Part shown: positions 17,219 to 26,520 of the stretch, one piece after another
Layout: every line of letters starts with the position of its first letter
Numbering within the stretch: position 1 is the stretch's first letter
Origin: Pseudanabaena frigida
GTDB taxonomy: Bacteria > Cyanobacteriota > Cyanobacteriia > Pseudanabaenales > Pseudanabaenaceae
Assembly (NCBI GenBank): GCA_003242085.1
Contig: QBML01000024.1
Coordinates: 1 to 64,000 of the forward strand
DNA length: 64,000 bases
Direction: 5' to 3'
Notes under the pieces: generated by a model
What the model was told of the DNA's origin: nothing
Seen by the model: the letters and a program-made list of their open reading frames with translations, nothing else
Database searches by the model: none
Translations under genes and position numbers: made by a program

Positions 17219-19015
17219 ATGAGGATTTCCTGTATGCGGTGCAAACCTAGTTTTTTCAGCGCGATCGCCACAAGCATGACGATTTTGGCGATCGCGCCAC
17301 CAATGTTTGCTCGTCCTGTCACCTCACCGACGCAGCAGCAGCCTTGGAAAATTAGCCAGCAGCAGAATCCATCCATCCCGCAGACAGCAGCCCTAATTTA
17401 TGTTGCGCCGCGAGCTAATCCTAATGGCGATGGCTCACCGAATAATCCATACCCGTCGATCGCGGCGGCTCTTGCGACTAAGCCAGTTGCAGGGACAGTG
17501 ATTCAGCTAACTCAGGGAGCTTATAGCGCTGAGACAGGAGAATCCTTTCCGATCAAACTGCCCGCAGGTGTGACTCTGCGAGGAGAACCGACTGTTAGAG
17601 GTGTTAACACTTTTATTAATGGTGGCGGTAAATTTATTAGTCCTTCCTTTGCTAGCCAAAATATTACGATTCTTGCTGACAATGAGGCAAGAATTGAAGG
17701 AATTACTTTAACTAATCCCAATACTAGAGGTACGGCAGTTTGGATTGAGTCAGGTAAGCGCGTGGCGATCGCTAATAATACATTTACGAATAGCGATCGC
17801 GAAGGTCTATTTCTGACGGGTACTGCTGATGCGATCGTGAGTGAAAATGTGTTTAAGAAAAATGGCGCAAATGGAATTTCGGCAGTAGGCAGTAGTACGG
17901 GCGAAATCCGTAATAATATTTTTGAGAATACTGGCTTTGGACTAGCGATCGGGCAAAAATCGCGAGTGAATGTGAGTAATAACAATATCCTTAATAACAT
18001 CGATGGAATTGTCATTTCTAATCTTTCAGCTCCGACTTTGCGAAACAACTTAATTTCTGGCAATAAGCGCAATGGAATTGTCATTCTTAAAGATCGTAAG
18101 GGTTATCCTACGCCCGATCTAGGTACTTCCACTAATCTTGGTAAAAATATATTCCGTAATAATATTGGTAAAGACCTCAACAATAATTCAGGAGTAACTC
18201 AAGTTGCTGTTGGCAATGAACTCGATCCGAAAAAGATTGAAGGTGATATTGCTTTTATAGGCGAAACTCCGACTTCCCCTGCACCACAGATAGCGAATAC
18301 GCCTGTCTCACCTGCAACAGTACCCGTTATTCCATCAACATTACGATCGCCTGCTCCTAATAACTTAAGTGCTAGTTCTAGCACGGTTGATAGTATCGAA
18401 ATTACGCGATCGCCACAACCAAGTTTTACTCCACCCGTTACGCCCCCACAAGTATTACCGCCATCTAACAGCAGTATATTTATTGAGCCACTGCCAGACG
18501 TACCACAACCAGTTGCGTCCGCTAAACCCAGTCAGCTAAATACTCCATCTTTTCGCGCTAATTCTCTAACTATAACTAAACCGAAAGTTCCACCAGCTAG
18601 TGTTGCCCAAAATCCTGACGACATCTTAATCGATCGCGAGCCAATCCCAGTAATTCCTTCACAACCTGTCGTTCCACCACGATCGCAATTTATTTCTACC
18701 AATTTCTCACCACAAACAACTCCTTTAACTCAAATTCAATCTAGACAAATTCCCTATAACTCAAGAATTGCGGCGCTAGTGCCGCTACCAGCAAGAGAGA
18801 ATTTTCCCTATTTAGTTATAATTCCATCCTCAGATAGTGAAGTTCTCAATCGTGTGCAGAGCGCCGTTCCCTCAGCTAAAATTATTCCTTCCCGATTCGG
18901 TAAGATTATTATGGTACAGGGCTATCCCGATCGCGATCGCGCAGAAGTTTTAAAAACGATTATCAGATCGGAAATTGGTGTCGATGCTCGTGTAATGCAT
19001 CAAGACCGCCTATGA
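17219..19015 (+). CDS. Exported DUF1565 parallel beta-helix protein with C-terminal SPOR-like domain
   Basis: About 598 residues. An N-terminal signal sequence (basic MRISCMRCK, then a hydrophobic stretch and a likely cut after MFA) targets it to the periplasm or outer envelope. Residues about 65-310 are a DUF1565/right-handed beta-helix domain: YVAPRANPNGDGSPNNPYPSI, then repeated rungs with NN turns (NNTFTNSDREG, ENVFKKNGANG, NNIFENTGFG, NNNILNNIDG). A long Pro/Ser/Thr-rich linker follows to about residue 530. The last 70 residues (FPYLVIIPSSDSEVLNRVQ to ARVMHQDRL) resemble SPOR/septal-type domains seen at the C-terminus of similar cyanobacterial proteins. The ATG at 17219 is preferred because it begins the signal peptide; an ATG at 17234 is possible. 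Confidence 0.85.
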   Translation: MRISCMRCKPSFFSAIATSMTILAIAPPMFARPVTSPTQQQPWKISQQQNPSIPQTAALIYVAPRANPNGDGSPNNPYPSIAAALATKPVAGTVIQLTQGAYSAETGESFPIKLPAGVTLRGEPTVRGVNTFINGGGKFISPSFASQNITILADNEARIEGITLTNPNTRGTAVWIESGKRVAIANNTFTNSDREGLFLTGTADAIVSENVFKKNGANGISAVGSSTGEIRNNIFENTGFGLAIGQKSRVNVSNNNILNNIDGIVISNLSAPTLRNNLISGNKRNGIVILKDRKGYPTPDLGTSTNLGKNIFRNNIGKDLNNNSGVTQVAVGNELDPKKIEGDIAFIGETPTSPAPQIANTPVSPATVPVIPSTLRSPAPNNLSASSSTVDSIEITRSPQPSFTPPVTPPQVLPPSNSSIFIEPLPDVPQPVASAKPSQLNTPSFRANSLTITKPKVPPASVAQNPDDILIDREPIPVIPSQPVVPPRSQFISTNFSPQTTPLTQIQSRQIPYNSRIAALVPLPARENFPYLVIIPSSDSEVLNRVQSAVPSAKIIPSRFGKIIMVQGYPDRDRAEVLKTIIRSEIGVDARVMHQDRL

Positions 19016-19142
19016 CATAGCGTGGTACTCAGCCAGTACCAAATACTCCTGTTTTCTAGGATTGCTATATAATCCTTAATTAGTATTGTCAGCAAAAGTA
19101 GCGCTTAATTCTAACCCTAGAAATCAGTTATAACCAATCATC

Positions 19143-19910
19143 ATGCAAGATACAGCACTCTCAAATCCATCAATGACCGAGCCGATGATTGTTGCCCATG
19201 ATGTGCATAAGTGGTATGGCAGCTTTCATGTTCTCAAAGGTGTAAGCCTCACAGTCAATCGAGGTGAAGTGGTGGTGATTATGGGACCATCTGGTTCAGG
19301 AAAATCTACTTTCGCGAGAACTTTCAATGCGTTAGAAGAATATCAGCAGGGTAAGATCTTTATTGATGGATTTGAGCTGTCACCTGAAAATCATCGCAAT
19401 ATTGATGCGATTAGGCGCGAAGTGGGTATGGTGTTCCAACAGTTCAATCTATTTCCGCATCTCACTGTTTTCCAGAATATTACTCTCGCGCCATCATGGG
19501 TGCGTAAATGGTCAAAGAAGAAGGCTTCGGAGGTTGCTACACAGCTATTAGAACGTGTCGGTATTTCGCAACAAGCTCATAAATATCCATTACAGTTATC
19601 AGGTGGACAGCAGCAACGAGTGGCGATCGCTAGAGCCTTAGCCATGCAGCCAAAAATTATGCTCTTTGATGAGCCGACCTCAGCACTCGATCCTGAGATG
19701 GTGCGCGAAGTTTTGGATGTTATGCGATCGCTTGCAAATTCAGGAATGACGATGGTGGTTGTCACGCACGAGGTGGGCTTTGCCCGTGAAGTTGCCGATC
19801 GCATTGTGTTTATGGATGGTGGTGTAATTGTCGAAGAGGCAACACCCGAAGAGTTTTTCCAAAATCCTAAAGAAGAACGCACGAAGAAGTTCTTGTCACA
19901 GATTTTATAG
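19143..19910 (+). CDS. Polar amino-acid ABC transporter ATP-binding protein (GlnQ-like)
   Basis: A 255-residue ABC ATPase of the polar amino-acid uptake family (GlnQ/HisP/BztD type). Walker A is GPSGSGKST (about residues 49-57), Q-loop [12 protein letters not shown], signature [15 protein letters not shown], Walker [15 protein letters not shown], and the switch His in [10 protein letters not shown]. The C-terminus [26 protein letters not shown] is characteristic of this subfamily. No permease or substrate-binding gene is next to it, so partners must be elsewhere. The substrate is not predictable; the family handles glutamine, glutamate, aspartate, histidine and similar. Confidence 0.93.
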   Translation: MQDTALSNPSMTEPMIVAHDVHKWYGSFHVLKGVSLTVNRGEVVVIMGPSGSGKSTFARTFNALEEYQQGKIFIDGFELSPENHRNIDAIRREVGMVFQQFNLFPHLTVFQNITLAPSWVRKWSKKKASEVATQLLERVGISQQAHKYPLQLSGGQQQRVAIARALAMQPKIMLFDEPTSALDPEMVREVLDVMRSLANSGMTMVVVTHEVGFAREVADRIVFMDGGVIVEEATPEEFFQNPKEERTKKFLSQIL

Positions 19911-20002
19911 AAAACTTGCTTATTGGGGTATTTTAAATTTGTCCTTATCGGATCAGAGACATTCCATATTCATTCTTGTGACTAACGCAAGATCAAAAAA
20001 CT

Positions 20003-22831
20003 ATGAACGATGTTCCATCATCACAGTTTAAAGGTCAGCAGACACTAGCAGCGATCGCCTTTTCGGATGTCGTAGGATTTAGCGCCCGCATGGGTAAAGA
20101 TGAATTACATACCCTAGAACTAGTCGAGCGAGATTTTCGCAGCATGACTAACTGGTGTCAAAAGTTTGATGGCAAAGTACTAAAAACAACTGGGGATGGC
20201 TTGCTGATGTACTTTACCAGTGCGGTACAAGCAGTCGCTTGTGCCTATACTATCCAAAATGAGTTTGCAAATTTAGCACAATCCTTACCCTCAAATGATG
20301 TTTTAGTACATCGCATCGGTATTCATTTAGGTGATGTCTTTTTTAATGATGTGGATGTGATGGGCAATGGAGTAAATATTGCTGCGCGTTTACAAGCTCA
20401 AGCTGAAGTAGGTGGAATTTGCATTTCGCAAACAGTTTATGATGTCGTCAAGAATCGATTAGATTTAGAAGTTACCTATTTAGGGGAATTAAAGCTCAAA
20501 AATATTCAAGAAGCGATCGCTGCCTATCAAGTTTTACTTCCATCAACAAAATTGAGAGAGGTGCAGCCAGTTTCACAGAGTAGCTCTGTTGATTCAAGTA
20601 AGATAACTGTAGCTAAGAAGCCTACAAAACAGGATTATCGGTATCGACAGATTTTGCTTAATAAGGTCAGAGTGTTTTGGATTGAAGGTGTTTTGGAAAC
20701 TTCTTTATATGGCAAAGCACTTATTGAACTGGGATTACAAACTCGTCTAGATGCTTTAGAACATCCTTGGCAGATAGATTGGGAAACTCCTGAAGATGCT
20801 AGAAGACCTTTACCTGTTGGTACAAAAGGAATTAATCAATTCGATCGCTTAGGTATGGGTAGAACACTCTTGATTTTGGGCGATCCTGGGGCAGGTAAGA
20901 CTACAACCCTCTTAGAAATTACACGCGAGTTAGTTGCCCGTGCGGAAACAGATGTTGAGCAAACCATACCTGTTGTGTTTAACTTATCTTCTTGGCTAGA
21001 CGGTCAAAAGCTTGCTGATTGGATAGTACAAGAGTTGGATACAAAATATCAAGTTCCCCAAAAAATTGGTCGAAATTGGGTGATAGAACAGCAGATTTTA
21101 CCGATGTTAGATGGTCTTGATGAAGTTAGTGTCGAGCGGCGTAATGCTTGTGTAGAAGCGATCAATCAGTTTCATGATGAGTATCGAGAAACGGAGCTTA
21201 TCACTTGTAGTCGTATTCAAGATTATGAGGCATTGACAAAACGGCTCCAATTTCAAGGTGCGATTTTTATTCAGCCACTGAGCGAAGAGCAGATTTATCA
21301 ATACTTTGAGCATCTTGGTACAGAGCTTGAAGGTGTAAGAGAAATGCTGCAAACTGATGCGAAGCTGTTGGAGTTGGCAAAATCTCCTCTGATGGTAAAT
21401 ATCATGGCGATCGCTTATCGAGGATTGTCTGTTACCGATTTAATCAAGATGAGTTTGACCGACAATCACGTTGAGCATCTATTTGACACCTATATAGAAC
21501 GCATGTTAAAACGACGCTCTTCTAAGCAATATTCTGCTAAAAAGACAAAGCGCTGGTTGCATTGGTTATCACTAAAAATGTTCTTAAATTCTCAATCAAT
21601 CTTCCTAATTGAACGTCTTCAACCTGATATGTTGCAGCATTGGAGTCAGCAATGCTTTTATCGATTAGGAGTCGGCATTATTACAGGTATTTTGTTTGGT
21701 CTTCTATTTGCGTTCATGTACAGCGTTGTATTTGCTTTGCCATTGTTTTCGGCTATTGCTGCACCGAGTTTTAAATTATCTTTCGATGAGCGATTATTAG
21801 GTTTCAAACAAATTCTATCCTTAAGTGTGTTTATTCTAGGAGTCACTATACTTACGATCTCTCTAATTAGTACTTTGTGGTGCAGCAATATAGGGGTAAT
21901 GGATGAGATTAAACTAATTGAAAGGCTGAGATGGTCACTCAGAAGAATTATTATAATTGCATCAATTTCTGCAATTATAGGGGTTTTTGTAAGTCCTTGG
22001 CTGTCTCTTAGTCTTGGTATAAGTATAGCTCTTAGTATTGGTCAGATTAGGTCAGATATAGAAACAAAGGTAGTTCCCAATCAAGGTGTGTGGGGAACAT
22101 TAGCTAATACTCAATATTTATTGTTCGTTCTAATATTGAATAGTGCGATTTCTATTAGCATAATTTATTACATGTTCTCTAGCTTTTTTTATATGAACGT
22201 TTTTGATGGTGAGGCATATTGGGCATTTTACATTTGTTTAGGAGCGATTACTGGATTAGTTTGGGTTGCTCGAAGTCAAGCTGTATTTGCAGGGATTGCT
22301 GCAATTCAACACTTTGTACTTAGAGTGATTCTCTGGACAAATGGCTATATCCCTTGGAACTATGCAAGTTTTTTAAATTATGCAACAAATTGTATTTTGC
22401 TTCAAAAAGTTGGTGGAGGATATGTTTTCATCCATCGTAGTTTACTAGAGCATTTCACAGCGCTTCCAATCAATCAATATAATTATAAAACCTCCACAAC
22501 AAATACTTCTATTTTTGCTAATTCCGATGCAAGTGAGAATAGAAGTAATAATCTACTTCATTCTCAAACCTCTTTTCTCCAAAAATATGGTAAGTTTTTA
22601 CTGAATCTTCCTTGGGTTTTGATTGCAATTATTGTATACTTTATCATTAGCATTTTTTCTAGCAATGGTCCACCAACTGAATGTAGCATCAGCACTATAT
22701 CTGAGATAAAAGCTGGTATTGTCAAGACTGCAACGTTTGCACCTAGTACTGATTGCGAAATGATGAGACAACTTGCAGAAGAAGGCAAACCACTTCCAAC
22801 CATTGCTCCTGCTGTAAAGCCTTCTCCGTAG
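20003..22831 (+). CDS. Class III nucleotidyl cyclase fused to NACHT NTPase and membrane region
   Basis: A 942-residue three-part protein. Residues about 12-180 form a class III adenylate/guanylate cyclase domain. Both metal aspartates are present (FSDVVGFS, Asp22; KTTGDG, Asp65), as are GVNIAARLQ with the transition-state Asn and Arg and a lysine in the substrate-selecting position, so it looks active. Residues about 285-460 are a NACHT NTPase with Walker A GDPGAGKTT (residues 293-301) and Walker B ILPMLDGLDEV (Asp370). The C-terminal half has about seven hydrophobic helices (about residues 550-780 and 875-895) and YVFIHRSLLEHF, a motif common in cyanobacterial NACHT-membrane proteins. The gene is alone. 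NACHT proteins are known in antiphage defence and signalling; this combination suggests stimulus-gated cyclic nucleotide production, which is an inference. Confidence 0.88.
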   Translation: MNDVPSSQFKGQQTLAAIAFSDVVGFSARMGKDELHTLELVERDFRSMTNWCQKFDGKVLKTTGDGLLMYFTSAVQAVACAYTIQNEFANLAQSLPSNDVLVHRIGIHLGDVFFNDVDVMGNGVNIAARLQAQAEVGGICISQTVYDVVKNRLDLEVTYLGELKLKNIQEAIAAYQVLLPSTKLREVQPVSQSSSVDSSKITVAKKPTKQDYRYRQILLNKVRVFWIEGVLETSLYGKALIELGLQTRLDALEHPWQIDWETPEDARRPLPVGTKGINQFDRLGMGRTLLILGDPGAGKTTTLLEITRELVARAETDVEQTIPVVFNLSSWLDGQKLADWIVQELDTKYQVPQKIGRNWVIEQQILPMLDGLDEVSVERRNACVEAINQFHDEYRETELITCSRIQDYEALTKRLQFQGAIFIQPLSEEQIYQYFEHLGTELEGVREMLQTDAKLLELAKSPLMVNIMAIAYRGLSVTDLIKMSLTDNHVEHLFDTYIERMLKRRSSKQYSAKKTKRWLHWLSLKMFLNSQSIFLIERLQPDMLQHWSQQCFYRLGVGIITGILFGLLFAFMYSVVFALPLFSAIAAPSFKLSFDERLLGFKQILSLSVFILGVTILTISLISTLWCSNIGVMDEIKLIERLRWSLRRIIIIASISAIIGVFVSPWLSLSLGISIALSIGQIRSDIETKVVPNQGVWGTLANTQYLLFVLILNSAISISIIYYMFSSFFYMNVFDGEAYWAFYICLGAITGLVWVARSQAVFAGIAAIQHFVLRVILWTNGYIPWNYASFLNYATNCILLQKVGGGYVFIHRSLLEHFTALPINQYNYKTSTTNTSIFANSDASENRSNNLLHSQTSFLQKYGKFLLNLPWVLIAIIVYFIISIFSSNGPPTECSISTISEIKAGIVKTATFAPSTDCEMMRQLAEEGKPLPTIAPAVKPSP

Positions 22832-23022
22832 TTGATGTAAGTTTATAGAAATTCCCAATAGATATGGTTTCGCTAAAACAATAATAGCAATCAATACAAA
22901 TGACAATTCAGCTGCATTCACCACTAAAATTAGCGATTTATGTACCTGAATTTGTCTAACAATCTAATCTTAGCGACTAGAAATCAGGGATAATTACAGA
23001 GAAAATACGAGAAACCTGTAGT

Positions 23023-24207
23023 ATGTACGATTTCATTATCATTGGTGGCGGAATTGTTGGACTGGCAACGGGAATGACTTTGAGTCAACGTCATCCTCAT
23101 GCAAAATTACTAATTATCGAGAAAGAGAGCCAATGGTCATTTCACCAAACGGGCAACAATAGTGGAGTCATTCACTCTGGCATTTACTATAAGCCAGGAA
23201 GTTTTAAAGCAAAATTTTGCCGTGACGGTAACAACTCCATGGTTAAATTTTGCCAAGAGCATGGAATTGACCATGAAATATGCGGCAAAGTCATCGTGGC
23301 AACAAATCCACAAGAATTGCCTTTACTAGAGGATCTCTATCAAAGAGGTTTAAATAATAATATCGAAGTAGCAAAAATTAGTGCTGAGGAAGTGCGAGAA
23401 GTCGAGCCTCATGTTCTTTGTCTGGCTGGATTGCGCGTTTTCTCTACTGGAATTGTCAACTACCGACAAGTAAGTCAAAAACTTGCTGATTTAATTCGCG
23501 ATCGCGGTGGTGAACTATTGCTAAACACCAAAGTTACGCAGATTGAGGATATTCCAGAAGGTAAAGCAATCATTACTGATAAAGGGACATTCAAGACTCG
23601 GACGATTATCAATTGTGGTGGACTACAGAGCGATCGCCTTGCCAAATTAGGGAATGTCGATCCGCAGGCGCAGATTATTCCTTTTCGCGGTGAATATTAT
23701 GAGCTAAAACCCGAAAAGCGCTACTTAGTAAAAACGCTGATCTATCCCGTTCCCAATCCTAATTTCCCATTTCTAGGCGTTCATTTTACCAAAATGATTG
23801 ATGGCAGCGTTCATGCGGGACCAAATGCTGTTCTTAGTTTCAAACGAGAAGGATATAAAAAGACGGACTTCGACCTTAAAGATGTTATCGAAGTTTTCTC
23901 ATATCCCGGCTTTTGGAAACTTGCAGCTAAACATTCTCAAGATGGCATTCAAGAGATCGTCCGTTCTTTTAGTAAGCAAGCATTTACCCATAGTCTGCAA
24001 CAACTAATTCCAGAAGTACAAATAGATGATTTGATTCCGACTCACTCAGGCGTTAGAGCGCAAGCACTTAAACCTAATGGGCAATTGGTTGATGATTTTC
24101 TAATTATTAAAGATCGAAAATCTGTTCATGTTTGTAATGCACCATCTCCTGCGGCTACTTCTTCTTTAGAGATTGGCAAAGCAGTTGTAGAAGAAATCTC
24201 TTTCTAA
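23023..24207 (+). CDS. lhgO: L-2-hydroxyglutarate oxidase
   Basis: A 394-residue FAD-dependent oxidase of the LhgO/YgaF family, which oxidises L-2-hydroxyglutarate to 2-oxoglutarate. The FAD-binding start is DFIIIGGGIVGLATGMTL (residues 3-20); the family signature HQTGNNSGVIHSGIYYKPGS follows at about residues 42-61. Later motifs include FSTGIVNYRQV, IPFRGEYYELKP, NFPFLGVHFT and PSPAATSSLEIGK. The length is typical. It is followed 17 bases later by the kinase-FGE gene on the same strand, so the two are probably cotranscribed. Confidence 0.95.
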   Translation: MYDFIIIGGGIVGLATGMTLSQRHPHAKLLIIEKESQWSFHQTGNNSGVIHSGIYYKPGSFKAKFCRDGNNSMVKFCQEHGIDHEICGKVIVATNPQELPLLEDLYQRGLNNNIEVAKISAEEVREVEPHVLCLAGLRVFSTGIVNYRQVSQKLADLIRDRGGELLLNTKVTQIEDIPEGKAIITDKGTFKTRTIINCGGLQSDRLAKLGNVDPQAQIIPFRGEYYELKPEKRYLVKTLIYPVPNPNFPFLGVHFTKMIDGSVHAGPNAVLSFKREGYKKTDFDLKDVIEVFSYPGFWKLAAKHSQDGIQEIVRSFSKQAFTHSLQQLIPEVQIDDLIPTHSGVRAQALKPNGQLVDDFLIIKDRKSVHVCNAPSPAATSSLEIGKAVVEEISF

Positions 24208-24224
24208 AAACAATCTCTAGATTT

Positions 24225-25913
24225 ATGAGCTATTGTCTTAATCCTAATTGTCAAAAGCCAGAGAATCAGGATAGCGCCAAGTTTTGTCAGACTTGTAATG
24301 CAAATATGTTGGTAGGCGATCGCTATCGGTCTGTCACATTATTAGGGCAAGGAGGCTTTGGGCGAACATTTTTAGCGATCGATGAGCTAAAACCCTCAAA
24401 GCCATTTTGTGTAATCAAGCAATTCTCATCGCAAGGACTGGAAATCAATCAATATCAACAAGCTGCTGAACTTTTTCAACAGGAGGTTATTCGTCTTGAT
24501 GAGTTAGGACGTCATTCTCAAATCCCCGAATTGGTTGCCCATTACCAGAAGGAGAACTGTCAATACCTCGTCCAAGAATTTATTTCTGGACAAAATCTTG
24601 CAGGAGAGTTGAAAGAACAAGGAGCTTTTAATCAGCACAAGATCAGACAATTGCTAAACAATTTATTGCCTGTTATCCAATTTATCCACACTCATAATGT
24701 CATTCATCGCGATATCAAGCCAGAAAATATTATTCGGCGTAAAAGCCCAAATCTTCGAATTGGTGTGCTGACAGATGAACTGGTTCTTGTAGACTTTGGT
24801 GCAGCAAAATATGCGATCGCTTCGTCTGCTATGCGAGTGGAAACCAGTATTGGTAGTCCTGAATTTGCAGCACCAGAGCAGACCAGAGGAAAGGCTCTTT
24901 TTAACAGTGATTTGTATAGTTTGGGTGTCACTTGTATCCATCTATTAACACAAGCCTCTCCTTTTGAGTTGATGGATATCGATCGCAATTGGGTTTGGCG
25001 CGATTATCTCAATGGCAATACTGTCAGTAACGATCTTGGTAAAATTCTCGATAAGCTAATTGCGATCGTCCCCAGTCAAAGATATCAGTCTGCTGATGAG
25101 GTTCTCAAAGATCTAAGTCCTCAAAGTGCGATCGTCATCAATAAAGATGACTCTCCTCAATTTCCTGCTATTTCGCCTCCGCCATCGATTCACGAAGATC
25201 TTGGAGATGGCATTATTTTAGAAATGACATCCATTCCTTCGGGAGAATTTGTCATGGGTTCTCCTGATTACGAAGAAGCCCACGAAAATAATGAAAGTCC
25301 TCAACATCTAGTCAAGATACCTCCTTTCTTCATGGGTACTTTCCTGATTACACAGGCTCAGTTTCGAGCGATTATGAATGCTAGTCCTTCCTATATGGTT
25401 GGTGGCGATCGTCCTGTTGAATGTGTCTCTTGGAATGCAGTAGTTGAGTTCTGTACGATCCTATCTCAAAAGACAGGGCGCAAATACCGATTGCCCAGTG
25501 AAGCCGAATGGGAATATGCTTGCCGTGCTGGAACTAGGACTCCTTTCCACTTTGGTGATGGTATCAATACTGACCTAGCGAACTATGATGGCAGATATAT
25601 CTATCGTGCTGGCTCAAGAGGTGAATATCGTCAAACTACTACACCTGTAGGAACTTTTCCACCGAATGCCTTTGGTCTCTACGATATGCATGGCAATGTT
25701 TGGGAGTGGTGCCAAGATTTCTGGCATGATGATTATATTGGTGCTCCTACTGATGGAAGTGCATGGGAAAGAGGAAGAAGTTCTATTTATCGAGTATTAC
25801 GGGGTGGCTCGTGGTATGGATATCCTTGGTATTGTCGTTCTGCAGCGCGTGGTCGAGGTAAACAGGGTGACTGGAAACTTTATTATGGATTTCGGGTGGC
25901 TTTAACTCTTTAG
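24225..25913 (+). CDS. Ser/Thr protein kinase fused to formylglycine-generating-enzyme-like (FGE/SUMF1) domain
   Basis: A 562-residue fusion. The N-terminus has a small zinc-ribbon-like cysteine set (CLNPNCQ ... FCQTCN). The Hanks-type kinase covers about residues 30-300: glycine loop LGQGGFGRTF, ATP lysine in VIKQF, catalytic HRDIKPENII, DFGAAKY and APEQ. After a short linker the C-terminal 230 residues are an FGE-sulfatase (C-type-lectin-like) domain: IPSGEFVMGSPD, PVECVSWNAVVEFC, YRLPSEAEWEYACRAG, NAFGLYDMHGNVWEWC, RVLRGGSWYG and GFRVAL. Kinase-FGE fusions are common in cyanobacteria; the FGE part often serves as a binding module rather than a sulfatase activator. It follows lhgO by 17 bases. 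No reverse transcriptase or template repeat was noticed nearby. Confidence 0.93.
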   Translation: MSYCLNPNCQKPENQDSAKFCQTCNANMLVGDRYRSVTLLGQGGFGRTFLAIDELKPSKPFCVIKQFSSQGLEINQYQQAAELFQQEVIRLDELGRHSQIPELVAHYQKENCQYLVQEFISGQNLAGELKEQGAFNQHKIRQLLNNLLPVIQFIHTHNVIHRDIKPENIIRRKSPNLRIGVLTDELVLVDFGAAKYAIASSAMRVETSIGSPEFAAPEQTRGKALFNSDLYSLGVTCIHLLTQASPFELMDIDRNWVWRDYLNGNTVSNDLGKILDKLIAIVPSQRYQSADEVLKDLSPQSAIVINKDDSPQFPAISPPPSIHEDLGDGIILEMTSIPSGEFVMGSPDYEEAHENNESPQHLVKIPPFFMGTFLITQAQFRAIMNASPSYMVGGDRPVECVSWNAVVEFCTILSQKTGRKYRLPSEAEWEYACRAGTRTPFHFGDGINTDLANYDGRYIYRAGSRGEYRQTTTPVGTFPPNAFGLYDMHGNVWEWCQDFWHDDYIGAPTDGSAWERGRSSIYRVLRGGSWYGYPWYCRSAARGRGKQGDWKLYYGFRVALTL

Positions 25914-26470
25914 AAAGTATTTATATAACTATAATCACTCTTATTTAGAACGTAAGCCAACGAGAGTTCAACGGAGTGGACAAGGGGAAAAGAGAAGCTG
26001 AGACTAGGTTTGAAGAAATAAAAGCCTCAACAATACGAACAATATGGTATCGTAATTGAACATCACGCAAATCTTCTGTGAAGTAGATGATTGTTGCCAA
26101 AAGTTTGAAAAGCAATGGCAAGAGCAATCGATGTTGGCATCAATGATAGGAGAAAAAAAGTCGGTCAAGAATGAGACTCAGTGAAGTGATGACGATACAA
26201 CGATTAAGGCAAATTTGATTACCTCTAAGCGATCGCTATTCGGCATTTGTTTGATTGCTTCTAAAATTTGAGTTTTAATCATAGTTTTTTGAATAAGCTA
26301 GAATAAAAAATCGCCTCTTCTAACCACAAATTAAGATCGTGATCGCACAGCATGGATTTTCGCTCGATAGTCTGAGTCATAGTTTTAGACGATGCGATAC
26401 AGCATTTACAAATTATATTCCAAACGCATAGAACAAGTGGCTTAAGTCACTTCTTGCCCTGTTGTTAAAT
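25914..26470. other. Gene-poor stretch with decayed fragments between the kinase-FGE and HEPN genes
   Basis: About 560 bases with no intact gene. It contains the antitoxin-like remnant at 26178-26282 and, on the minus strand at 25945-26127, an unremarkable short frame that matches nothing I know. A partly palindromic AAGTGGCTTAAGTCACTT run (near 26430-26452) precedes the putA-end repeat and could be a terminator. The mixture of scraps suggests past insertion and loss. Confidence 0.45.
26178..26282 (-). pseudogene. Antitoxin-like gene, N-terminal remnant
   Basis: A 34-codon frame starting MIKTQILEAIKQMPNSDRLE, the usual beginning of small cyanobacterial antitoxins that are paired with PIN or RelE-type toxins. 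Similar proteins are 70-90 residues; this one ends early at TGA. No toxin frame follows on the minus strand. It is best read as a broken toxin-antitoxin unit. Confidence 0.5.
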
Positions 26471-26517
26471 TTACTCAATACTATTCAGAGTCACAAAGCC
26501 TTGATACTGAGTGTTTT
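26471..26517 (-). repeat. Diverged second copy of the putA 3' end
   Basis: These 47 bases match 27900-27946, the last 47 bases of putA including its TAA stop, at 38 of 47 positions without gaps. Both copies are in the same orientation and flank the HEPN gene. Similarity ends abruptly on the side beyond the stop codon. This is the layout left when DNA integrates at a gene's 3' end and supplies a replacement end. Confidence 0.75.
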
Positions 26518-26520
26518 AGG

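Noticed and set aside
17077-17376. 99-codon minus-strand frame over the start of the beta-helix gene
   Set aside because: Antisense to the signal peptide region of the exported protein; no independent evidence.
22598-22924. 108-codon minus-strand frame over the end of the NACHT gene
   Set aside because: Antisense to the well-supported cyclase-NACHT coding sequence and without family features.
25914-26470. Possible insertion sequence or reverse transcriptase remnant near the HEPN and FGE genes
   Set aside because: No transposase or RT motif and no clear inverted ends could be found; only scraps and one antitoxin remnant are visible.
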